A DNA stretch of 64,000 nt, from the NCBI RefSeq assembly GCF_011090185.1, contig NZ_JAAFGS010000001.1, forward strand, positions 434,001-498,000. The letters are read 5' to 3'. The stretch comes from Saccharibacillus alkalitolerans (GTDB lineage Bacteria > Bacillota > Bacilli > Paenibacillales > Paenibacillaceae). The position numbers were made by a program, and so were the translations under genes. Below the pieces are notes generated by a model, which did not search any database, had not been told where the DNA came from, and saw only the letters and a program-made list of their open reading frames with translations. Shown one piece after another: positions 48,507 to 57,060 of this stretch. Positions within the stretch are counted from its first letter, which is position 1. Every line of letters starts with the position of its first letter.

Positions 48507-51500
48507 ATGGAAACGTCGAGTTTTGCTTTTCTGGAAGGGCTGCATGCGGAAGCCGCTTCCGTCGCCGTACAGGCGGAACGGGATATTTGGGAACATCCGC
48601 GCGGAACGCTGAGCCAGGGGAGATTGTTCGGGGAACTGCTGGCAAAAGCGGTATCCGTCAACGAAAAGATGGAGCCCGTATACAGCATCAAACAAGTGGA
48701 TCGGTTGTTCAAGCTGGGAAAAGAAGGGCTCTTGAGCGAAGAAATCCGCAGCAAGTTCGAATGGCTGCGGATGAACGGCAATGCGGCCGTGCACGGAAGC
48801 GAAATCATTCACGCCGACGTGGCGCTGACGGCGCATCGGCATATGTTCGAATTGGCCTGCTGGTACACCGAGCTGTACGGTTCGCCGGAGCAGGAGCTTC
48901 CGGCTTACCGGATGCCGCTTCAACTGGCAGTTCCGGAACCTGCGCCGATCGAAGTGCAGCCCGCTATCAGTTCGGATTTCGTGGAGAAGATCATCTCCGA
49001 TCAATTGGAGACGAAGCTGATCCCTACGCTGGACGAGAAGTTCCGCGGCATGGAAGAAGCTTTGCGGCAGATCGCGGAGAGCCGGCAGCATGCTGGCCCC
49101 GCGTACCAGCCGTCGCCTCCTGCCGTTACGAACGCAGCTGCTCGAGCAGCTGCGCCCGCGCCAATAGTCGACTCCGATAAGGAGCGCGAAGGCATGGAAG
49201 TGGCCGTTTATCTGCAAAGCCAGGGCTGCGAGGTCATCGATAAAAGAAATAACCGGGGTTCTCTCTGGGTGCTCGGCGGCTGGGAATTAAAAGAGCTGCT
49301 GAGCAAGCTGAGATCGGACGGACTCTATTTCCGATTCGCCCGCGGCGGCAGCGCTTCGACGAATCGTAAACCAGCCTGGTTCCTGCTTGACCGCAGCGGA
49401 GCCGTGCAGCATTGGGTATCCGAGAGCATGTCTCCGATTCAGCCTTCGCATTCTCTGGAAGAGAAGCCAGAGATGAGTAGGGATGAACAGCAGCAGGCTG
49501 AGCAGATAGAATCGGCTCGCCCGGCGTCCAATTCGAATCTTTCGTCGAAGAATGCACCGGAAGTGCAGAAGGCGGCAGAAGAAGAAAAGGTTGATCCAGC
49601 AGCTATCGTTTCCGAGCAGGAGAACCCGGCCGTTCATGTGCCGGATCACCTGCTGAATCAGCCGATCGACGGTTACGCTTCGCCCAGACTGGCGGAAATT
49701 TCAGCGAAGATGGGCATTGCCGTATTCGGCGATTGGACGGAAGAAAAGCTGCTTGAATTGTACGAGAAGCAGCGCAGCCTGCTTCACGATACCATGATCC
49801 AACTGTGGTTTTTCGGCTTCGAATTCGAAGGGAAATTGGAACGCGTCATCAACTTGAAACGGAGCGAAGACGATTCCCGCATCGGCCAGCTTCCTGAAGG
49901 TGTTTTGCTGAGTGAGTGGCTTGAGCCGGATGCCTGCCGGATGCTGCAGCGGTTGTCGATTGCCCGTTCGGAGCAGTTGAGTCATATTCCGGTTTCTTCG
50001 TTGGCGTGGCTGCTGCGCGGACGGCATGAAGGTACGGTTGAGCGCCTCAAGTCGCATGAAGTCCAGATCGAGAATGAACAGGGAAACGAACCAGCTGAGG
50101 AACATGACGAACGGCGAGAACCGGACATGGAGTTTTATTTTGAAGGCCAAACGATTCGCATGTCCGGCAATCTGCGGCAGCGAAGAATTGAAGAGCTGCC
50201 GATCCTGGGATGCGCTGCGCTGATCAGAGGCATTCAAGAGAATTGGCATATGACCGTTCTGGGCGACCTGCCGGAAGCCCTATCCATTTTGCCCAGCCGA
50301 ATCAAAGGCGTAGGGAACGGAGCGGTAGCCAAGTTTTTTGCGCAGTTAAGTCAGCTGACTGAAAGATCGGAACATTCCCCAGAGTTACAGCCCTCAGTTT
50401 CCGTTTCCTATGCTGGGAAAAAGGTGAGCGAAAGCGGCTTGATTGTTTTTCAGGGTGAAGAGTTCGCTGTGAATGCTGACGAGTACGAACTTCGGATCGA
50501 CTCGCTGATGCTCGCTAACATACCCAAGTTGATTACCGAAATGCTGCATGCGGGTTGGACAACGATCGGCCAAATTCCTGTGGATTTGGCTGAGCTTCAG
50601 CAGCTCCCGCGTATCGGACAAACTGCCGTGCAGAAGTTTCATATGCAGCTGTGCGAGGTCCTCAAAACTCATAGGCAGCGTGCAGCAGTAGAATCGGCTT
50701 GGGCGGTCATGACTCACGAACAGCGTATAGAGTATGCGATCGGACAGGTTAAGGATAATTGGCAGCTCTGGCTTCAAGGCAGCGATAGACAGCGGGGGAA
50801 TGAACGACAGCTGGAAGTCCTTCGTTATCGCTGGGAAGCCAAAAGAGCAGGAAAAGGCGCAACGCTGGAAGAAACAGGTCAACATTTCGGCGTAACCCGT
50901 GAGCGTATTCGACAGATCGAAGCAACGCAGCTTGCCAAACTGGCCAGAGATATTCAACCGCTGCGTCGTGCCGTCACGGAAGCGTGCGAGCACGAGGGAA
51001 GTTTCTTTTATCCGATGACGCCTGATCAATCTTTTGAACAGTACACGATGCTTGAGATTATGCAGCAGAAGGGTTGGTCTTACCTTCATGATTGCGGACT
51101 TTGGACCAAGCATACGCTTAAAGAGATCGAAGAAATTCGTAATGAACTGCGGAAAAGAGTCCGCTCGTCACTGACGGGTAGAGTAATTGATGCAGCGTAC
51201 AGGAATACATGGTCGAACATTCAAGCCCAAGAATTGAACATTCCGATCGTTCTGCTGCAAGGACTGGTTCATTCTTTCCTTCAACAAATAGACAAGGATG
51301 CTTGGATTGCCGTAGGCAGTTCAAAAGCCAGCATTGCAGAAGCCGTTTTGAGACAATACCCGCAGGGCGTTGAAATTTATAAAAAAGCAAGCGAGTTGGT
51401 TGAAGCCGCCAACCGTATTACACCGGGCGAGTTCGAAAAAGAAAGAGACATTACTTCAATTTTCAGCCGCGATGAGAGTTCGGATGTTTTTTACTTGTGG

Positions 51501-52817
51501 GGAAGAGGCATTTATATTCATTCTTCCTTTGTGCATGCTCCATTGCCTTTGCTGGAAGAGATCTCTTTTTATGCTGAAAGTTTGCTTGAGCAGCATAGTC
51601 CGATTTCGATCGGCCGGCTGTATACGCGTTTTGATGAGGAGCTGAACAGCTCGGGCATTGCTAACGAATACGCGCTTTACACTCTTTTGCGACGGCACTC
51701 GGCTGATCGACTTCAACTGCGTAAGTTCCCTCATGTATGGCATAAGGATGACGATTTTAAAGTGAGTAATGGAGAGATGCTCAAGAATTACATTCGCGAA
51801 AAAAATGCTCCGGTTACGCTGGAGGCATTAAAACAAGAATTTGTCGTTCGGCGAGGCTGGAAAAATTTCACCGTAGATTACAACATCTCGAACGATACGG
51901 ATTTCGTACAAGTAGATTTTGGGGTTGCGGCATTGCGCGAATTTTATCATGTCGATGAGGAGTTTCCGAGACTTGTAAACGAACAATTAAAGAAGCTGTT
52001 GGCAGAGAAAACGATTATTCATGCAGCCCAGTTATTCGAAGCAATCCGCTCGGATTGCGACATGCGGGATATCCGAACGTCTTATTTGCTTTACGATCTC
52101 GTTCAAGATTCTGTGGATGAAAAATACGGTTTTGTCCGATATCCTTGGATTGCGCTAGAAGGACATGAGTGGGAGAACGTTAGTGTACAAGGGGTAGTGG
52201 AACAATACGTATTGGAACAGGGCGCGGAAGTTCCTCGGGAGCAGGTGTGGCAGTGGCTGACCGAAGAATTAGGGGCTAGGGAAGCGAGTCTTGATTTAGT
52301 CCTTTCCAGTTCCCGGGATATTTTTTATTACACCCGCGGTCGGTTCGGCGAATACATCCATAGAGATAATCTCGGCTGGACGCAGGAGCAGGAAGACCGC
52401 CTTCTGCAACGGGTAGAAGATTCCTTGAATTCTGCAGCCAATCAAGGCCTGCCTTACGTATTGGCGGAGCAGGTTCTCATCCAGGCACAGCTGCCTCATT
52501 TGAGAAATGACCTGCCGTGGAGTAAAGACCTACTGGTGGATGCACTTAAAAAGAGCAAAAAAGTAAAGCTGCTGGGCTCCTATGACGAAATCATCGTATC
52601 CATGCTTCACCCGCAAATCCAGAATGAATCCGATTTTGTGGCTTACATTTTGAAGAGCGAATTTAAAGGGCAAGCATCGATCAAAGAGCTGCATCGCCGT
52701 TTGGCGCAGCTTAGATACTCGAAAGACGGGCAGCTGCTGCAGGATAGCGTATTGGGGATCGAGCAGGGAATCGGTAAGGTTCGAAAAGAAGGGGACTTCT
52801 ACTTTACCGGCAATTAA
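48507..52817 (+). CDS. 1436-residue protein with DUF4145-, alpha-CTD- and sigma-region-4-like segments, linked to Zorya
   Basis: Very large protein, ATG with AAGGAGG 10 bases upstream. Segments seen: a DUF4145-like N-terminus (residues about 5-125; FGELLAKAV, LRMNGNAAVHG); a small domain near 230-300 with VIDKRNNRGSLWVLGGWEL; a disordered linker to about 370; a helical domain; two modules like the RNA polymerase alpha C-terminal domain (about 560-615 and 664-725; the second has MLHAGWTTIGQIPVDL); a sigma region 4-like helix-turn-helix at 784-808 (TLEETGQHFGVTRERIRQIE); and a long C-terminal part with repeated winged-helix-like units. No catalytic motif is evident. It lies 31 bases after hsdR and 32 before zorA, so it belongs to this operon. 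It suggests DNA or polymerase binding. I know of no standard Zorya component like it. Confidence 0.75.
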   Translation: METSSFAFLEGLHAEAASVAVQAERDIWEHPRGTLSQGRLFGELLAKAVSVNEKMEPVYSIKQVDRLFKLGKEGLLSEEIRSKFEWLRMNGNAAVHGSEIIHADVALTAHRHMFELACWYTELYGSPEQELPAYRMPLQLAVPEPAPIEVQPAISSDFVEKIISDQLETKLIPTLDEKFRGMEEALRQIAESRQHAGPAYQPSPPAVTNAAARAAAPAPIVDSDKEREGMEVAVYLQSQGCEVIDKRNNRGSLWVLGGWELKELLSKLRSDGLYFRFARGGSASTNRKPAWFLLDRSGAVQHWVSESMSPIQPSHSLEEKPEMSRDEQQQAEQIESARPASNSNLSSKNAPEVQKAAEEEKVDPAAIVSEQENPAVHVPDHLLNQPIDGYASPRLAEISAKMGIAVFGDWTEEKLLELYEKQRSLLHDTMIQLWFFGFEFEGKLERVINLKRSEDDSRIGQLPEGVLLSEWLEPDACRMLQRLSIARSEQLSHIPVSSLAWLLRGRHEGTVERLKSHEVQIENEQGNEPAEEHDERREPDMEFYFEGQTIRMSGNLRQRRIEELPILGCAALIRGIQENWHMTVLGDLPEALSILPSRIKGVGNGAVAKFFAQLSQLTERSEHSPELQPSVSVSYAGKKVSESGLIVFQGEEFAVNADEYELRIDSLMLANIPKLITEMLHAGWTTIGQIPVDLAELQQLPRIGQTAVQKFHMQLCEVLKTHRQRAAVESAWAVMTHEQRIEYAIGQVKDNWQLWLQGSDRQRGNERQLEVLRYRWEAKRAGKGATLEETGQHFGVTRERIRQIEATQLAKLARDIQPLRRAVTEACEHEGSFFYPMTPDQSFEQYTMLEIMQQKGWSYLHDCGLWTKHTLKEIEEIRNELRKRVRSSLTGRVIDAAYRNTWSNIQAQELNIPIVLLQGLVHSFLQQIDKDAWIAVGSSKASIAEAVLRQYPQGVEIYKKASELVEAANRITPGEFEKERDITSIFSRDESSDVFYLWGRGIYIHSSFVHAPLPLLEEISFYAESLLEQHSPISIGRLYTRFDEELNSSGIANEYALYTLLRRHSADRLQLRKFPHVWHKDDDFKVSNGEMLKNYIREKNAPVTLEALKQEFVVRRGWKNFTVDYNISNDTDFVQVDFGVAALREFYHVDEEFPRLVNEQLKKLLAEKTIIHAAQLFEAIRSDCDMRDIRTSYLLYDLVQDSVDEKYGFVRYPWIALEGHEWENVSVQGVVEQYVLEQGAEVPREQVWQWLTEELGAREASLDLVLSSSRDIFYYTRGRFGEYIHRDNLGWTQEQEDRLLQRVEDSLNSAANQGLPYVLAEQVLIQAQLPHLRNDLPWSKDLLVDALKKSKKVKLLGSYDEIIVSMLHPQIQNESDFVAYILKSEFKGQASIKELHRRLAQLRYSKDGQLLQDSVLGIEQGIGKVRKEGDFYFTGN

Positions 52818-52849
52818 AAAAAGCAATCATACTGCGGCAGGGGGACATC

Positions 52850-55075
52850 ATGGAATTTTTTACTTCGATTCTGTTTTATCAGCTGTACATCGGGCTTATG
52901 GTCGTTATTTTTCTGATTGGATTGTTTAAAGTGCTTCTTCCATACTTGGAAGCGAAAAAAGCCGCTGAACAGGTGAAAGAATACTTAAAGAAAGTCGAAG
53001 GAATCGAAGACATTCCTGAGCGTTTTCATCAATTCGATAAGCTGATCCGCAACAGCTCCAATTCTTATATTCAGAAAGTCATGCGACCTGCTTGGGAGCA
53101 GTATTACAGAACCTATGTTTCTTATCAGCAGGAAGGAATAGCTTACACACCCGATATTTACGACTTTTTTTTCGAAGAAAATTTCGTCCAAACTTACGGT
53201 AAAAGAAAGCTTGCCGAAACGATTGCCGGCGTTTTCCTTTCGCTCGGAATTATCGGAACGTTCATAGGTATTGCTGTAGGTGTATCCGGATTGCAGGTTG
53301 GCGCCAGTACAGAAGTGATGCAAAGCGGAATCGGCGGCCTGCTTCAAGGGATGAAAGTCAAGTTTTTGTCTTCTATTGCAGGCATAGGGTTGTCCTTAAT
53401 ATGGCAGTTGGTCGATAAAGGATATTTCTATCCAATGCTGTCTAAGTCTTTCGGGAAAATTCGTCAATCCGTCGACGAGTCGTTTCCGACTCAGGATCAA
53501 AGTACGCTTCTTTACAGTATCGACAAGCGGCAGGAAGAGCAGATGCGTGATTTTCAAAGCTTCTTATCGGATGTGCTCATTCCCAATATGATTAACGGTG
53601 TAGCGGGTTCGATCGAGCGTTCTATGAATCAGCAGATTGAACAGAGCAATCAGATGATGCAGCGAATGGTGCAAGGGCATCAAATTCAGGAGCTTCAAGA
53701 CGTGATGGTTAATCAAGCACTTCCTAAGTTAACGGCAGCTGTTCAGGATTCTATCGAGAAGTCGACTGCGCTTCAGATTGAGAAAAGTAATGAGGCAGCT
53801 GCTCAACTTTCCGCAATTGCCGACTTGATCGAGAAATCTTCTGCTGTACAGATGAAATTCGGCGAAGAAATGCTTGAGAAAATGGTGCAAGGTCACCAGA
53901 TGCAAGAACTGCAAGAATTTATGTCTAATCACATCGTGCCTGAGATGGTTGAAGGATTCACAGTTTCGATGCAGAATGCGATCGTTCCTCAAATGCAGCA
54001 AACGCAGGACATTATGGCTGAATTGGTGGAGCAAACAGCGCTGCATCAATCTGAAGCCATGCAGACCATGGCAGATCAATTCGTTTCGCAATTGAATGAA
54101 TTGACGGGAGATCATATGAAAAACTTGGGAGACGCCTTGCATGCGACTGTCGAATGGCAGGCTCAAGTTCAATCGGAGCTTGAGGGATTGGTCCAATCCT
54201 TACACGAGTCCGCAAACAGCCAAATTGTCATGGTAGATCGAACGACTATTTTGGCGGATCGGATGAATCAGTATAGCGAACAAATGGATGGTTATCATGA
54301 TCGCTTCGGTGAGTCTGTGGACAAGCTCGGCGCAGCCAGCCAAGCCGGTTCCGATATTAGTTCTTCCATCTCTACGCTGCTTGAAAAAATGACTGAAGAA
54401 AGATTTATATTCCATGAACATTTCGATAGTCATATGAGCGCTTTGAAAGAAAATTTGAGCACCATTGTCGAACAAACGGATTTGCAGGCAACTTTCCAGC
54501 ATAGATTTCAAGAAAGTTTGAAACAAATTGAAGGAATTACGCTTAGTCAGCGTAACCTGGCAGAAACGTTAGCTGAACAGAATAAGTGGAGTCAGAAATC
54601 TAATCAAGAACTGGCTGTGATTTTTGAGAAATTCACTCATAACAATTCTGAATTCATTCATATTCAAGATGACTTCAAAGTTTTGATCCGTGATATTCAA
54701 AAGGAAAGAACGACTCTTGATGAAGTGTCTATGCGCGTTCAGAAAATCATGGAAACTCAAGTCAGCGAGCTCGACCAACGAGTAGGAAAGCTTAAAGCCG
54801 TCTGGGAGTCGACTAGCGAGTCTTTGGCCAAAACAAACAAGCATCTGGAGACCTCAATGAATCAATTCACGGACGACATGCATCGCGGCTTGCAAAATAC
54901 GTTTACGCAGTTCGACGAAGAATTAACCAAGTCCGTTAGCATTTTGGCAAGCGGGGTAGATGCGATTCAAGATGGTCTTATTGATCTTCCGGATGCTATG
55001 GACGCTTTACGGCAAACGATTAACGAGATCAACCGGCAGTCGAAGTTTTTGGCGAGCCCGGTTGTCGCTGAATAG
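52850..55075 (+). CDS. zorA: ZorA, MotA-like membrane motor subunit with long tail
   Basis: 741 residues, ATG after AGGGGG. One N-terminal membrane segment (about 8-28), then MotA/ExbB-like segments at 124-148 (TIAGVFLSLGIIGTFIGIAV) and 172-193 (FLSSIAGIGLSLIWQLVDKG), followed by more than 500 residues of largely helical, coiled-coil-like tail rich in Gln, Glu and Met. The long tail and the neighbours separate it from flagellar MotA. In Zorya it forms a pentameric stator with a long intracellular tail that signals phage entry. Confidence 0.92.
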   Translation: MEFFTSILFYQLYIGLMVVIFLIGLFKVLLPYLEAKKAAEQVKEYLKKVEGIEDIPERFHQFDKLIRNSSNSYIQKVMRPAWEQYYRTYVSYQQEGIAYTPDIYDFFFEENFVQTYGKRKLAETIAGVFLSLGIIGTFIGIAVGVSGLQVGASTEVMQSGIGGLLQGMKVKFLSSIAGIGLSLIWQLVDKGYFYPMLSKSFGKIRQSVDESFPTQDQSTLLYSIDKRQEEQMRDFQSFLSDVLIPNMINGVAGSIERSMNQQIEQSNQMMQRMVQGHQIQELQDVMVNQALPKLTAAVQDSIEKSTALQIEKSNEAAAQLSAIADLIEKSSAVQMKFGEEMLEKMVQGHQMQELQEFMSNHIVPEMVEGFTVSMQNAIVPQMQQTQDIMAELVEQTALHQSEAMQTMADQFVSQLNELTGDHMKNLGDALHATVEWQAQVQSELEGLVQSLHESANSQIVMVDRTTILADRMNQYSEQMDGYHDRFGESVDKLGAASQAGSDISSSISTLLEKMTEERFIFHEHFDSHMSALKENLSTIVEQTDLQATFQHRFQESLKQIEGITLSQRNLAETLAEQNKWSQKSNQELAVIFEKFTHNNSEFIHIQDDFKVLIRDIQKERTTLDEVSMRVQKIMETQVSELDQRVGKLKAVWESTSESLAKTNKHLETSMNQFTDDMHRGLQNTFTQFDEELTKSVSILASGVDAIQDGLIDLPDAMDALRQTINEINRQSKFLASPVVAE

Positions 55076-55088
55076 GGTGTGCGTATAA

Positions 55089-55823
55089 ATGGCTAGAGGA
55101 TTTCGTAATGAACGTCACGTCGCTCGGGCTCATGAAGGTGAAAAAGAGAGTTTCTGGGTTTCTTATACGGACCTAATGTCGGCTCTGCTTGTCATCTTTG
55201 CCTTGGTTATCATGATCACTCTCGCTCAAAGTCAATCCGCTTATGAAGCGAAAGCAGCAGCAATCAATGAAAAGAATCAAATCATCGAAGAAGCTGCCGG
55301 AGTAAAATCCGAAATTATCGAGGCGCTGGTCAAGTCGTTTCAGGATTCAGATCTTGCTATGGAAGTCGATCCGCAGACAGGTTCTATTCGCTTCTCCGGA
55401 GGCGTGTTTTTTGAGTCGAACAGCAGCGAAGTATCGGCTACCGGGAGAAAGTATTTGAAGCAGTTTATTCCTCAATACATCGAGATTTTGTTATCGGATC
55501 GTTTCAAAGGGGAGATTGCTCAAATTATCGTAGAAGGACATACGGATACAAAAGGAGGATATCTGTACAACTTGAAATTGTCGCAGGACCGCGCTTTGTC
55601 GGTTGTACAGGAGATCTACCAGCCCACCTTCCCAAACTTTAAGTATAAAGAGGAGCTAAAACCGGTCATCACAGCGAATGGCCGATCATTCAGCATCCCC
55701 ATACTTAAAGCTAACGGTAAAATTGATGCCGACAAGTCAAGACGAGTAGAGTTCAAATTTCGTTTGAAAGATGATCAGCTGCTGGATCAACTTCAAGGTT
55801 TGGGGGAGCCGGATGGAAATTAA
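55089..55823 (+). CDS. zorB: ZorB, MotB/OmpA-like partner
   Basis: 244 residues. A short cytoplasmic start, a membrane helix with the ion-carrying aspartate (D28 in SYTDLMSALLVIFALVIM) and a peptidoglycan-binding OmpA-like domain (IVEGHTDTKGG at 148-157, LSQDRALSVVQEI). It starts 13 bases after zorA and its end overlaps zorC. Dimer in the ZorAB motor. Confidence 0.93.
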   Translation: MARGFRNERHVARAHEGEKESFWVSYTDLMSALLVIFALVIMITLAQSQSAYEAKAAAINEKNQIIEEAAGVKSEIIEALVKSFQDSDLAMEVDPQTGSIRFSGGVFFESNSSEVSATGRKYLKQFIPQYIEILLSDRFKGEIAQIIVEGHTDTKGGYLYNLKLSQDRALSVVQEIYQPTFPNFKYKEELKPVITANGRSFSIPILKANGKIDADKSRRVEFKFRLKDDQLLDQLQGLGEPDGN

Positions 55824-57045
55824 CCAATATTTTTATATGCTTTCCTTCAAGCCAGAGAAGTTAGTCAATGAACGATTAAAAATCGAGCAGAAGTACAGCG
55901 GGAAGGAAACCGAACTGATCAAACGTCGAGGTAAGGTTTTACTGCCTAAGCTGTTGGAAAAGATTAGGTCGACACCGGAGGAGCAAATCGAAGAATTATG
56001 TAAAAGCCTAAAAAAGGTTGAGATTTTACTATTAATCTATGAGGGATATCCGTTTCCGAAAGAGACGGCAGAAACAGTAAATAAGATTAATCAAATCTTA
56101 ACCAATCGTTATTCCGTAGTTATAGGCAGAGCAGCATGGGGACTGTTTCAGCATCTTTATGCCAGTCCTCCGCTGCAAGACTTATTAAGAAGAATTTATT
56201 TGCTTGATCAATTCTCTTTTTTGAATTTACCTGAACATGTAAAGGTTCATATGCGCTTATTTCTTTCTAATAAAAGAGATTTGTTAGGAGGGTTGGCGCA
56301 GGCCCTTATTCGTTCAGAAATGCTTATTCAAAAGGCTTTTGAGCTGTTAAAAGTAGAATCCAAATCCAAGTTGGAAGCAGAATTAATGCGACAGATGTTT
56401 ATCGAAGGGATGGTGACGGATTCTTTTATTAAACGCGAAGGGGTCGACTTTATTACTCAGGTATTAAATGGTTATCCCATGAATATTTATAAAGAAGTAA
56501 TGAAGTGCTACTTGGAAAATAGGAAATATGATCAATTTCATTTTGGTTTGATGAAACAGGCAATAGAGCGATTAAGAGATCCGCGCGAACGAATGACAGA
56601 TTGGGAGTTTCTTGGGAAATCGGCACTGGAAGAAGTACAGCGTTGGTTGATTCAGGATAAGTTGAAAAAATTATTCGAAAACGATTTGGATAATAAACGA
56701 TTTAATTACTGGAGAAGATTTATTGATTACATGCAGGATGTACAACTGATGCAGAATCCTATGATTGCTTTTATCTATTTCGAAAATTTTGTGATTGTCG
56801 AATACGGTAATATCGGTGCTGCTTATTTCTATCATCGAGAAGGCTTTGATAAAGTCATTTTATCGATTGCCCGCTCTTACAAATTCGTAAATAGCCGAAG
56901 TCATCAATCCAAAGAAGCAATGTTAAAAATACCTCTGGCAGATTATAAAGGAATACCGCTCTTTATCGATAAGTTAAACCATGTAGGCCGATGGCAGGAG
57001 AAGTTCGATCATTATATGCGTCAGTATTTGGGTGGGACGTTATAA
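55813..57045 (+). CDS. zorC: ZorC, EH_Signature domain protein
   Basis: 410 residues from the ATG at 55813, which follows GGGGGAG and overlaps zorB by 11 bases; the frame extends upstream to 55771 inside zorB. The middle and end match the EH_Signature pattern (ERMTDWEFLGKSALEEVQRWL, RFNYWRRFIDYM, FVIVEYGNIGAAYFYHREG). It is shorter than the about 560-residue ZorC of E. coli as I remember it. DNA binding in type I Zorya is ascribed to ZorC. AT-richer than zorD. Confidence 0.85.
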   Translation: MEINQYFYMLSFKPEKLVNERLKIEQKYSGKETELIKRRGKVLLPKLLEKIRSTPEEQIEELCKSLKKVEILLLIYEGYPFPKETAETVNKINQILTNRYSVVIGRAAWGLFQHLYASPPLQDLLRRIYLLDQFSFLNLPEHVKVHMRLFLSNKRDLLGGLAQALIRSEMLIQKAFELLKVESKSKLEAELMRQMFIEGMVTDSFIKREGVDFITQVLNGYPMNIYKEVMKCYLENRKYDQFHFGLMKQAIERLRDPRERMTDWEFLGKSALEEVQRWLIQDKLKKLFENDLDNKRFNYWRRFIDYMQDVQLMQNPMIAFIYFENFVIVEYGNIGAAYFYHREGFDKVILSIARSYKFVNSRSHQSKEAMLKIPLADYKGIPLFIDKLNHVGRWQEKFDHYMRQYLGGTL

Positions 57046-57060
57046 GAAAGGAGCATCCTA

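Noticed and set aside
48507-52817. A sigma factor
   Set aside because: Only a region-4-like helix-turn-helix is seen; no region 2 for -10 recognition or core binding, and the protein is far larger.
52850-55823. Flagellar stator MotA-MotB
   Set aside because: The very long tail of the first protein and the following EH_Signature and SNF2 helicase genes identify Zorya; no flagellar genes are near.
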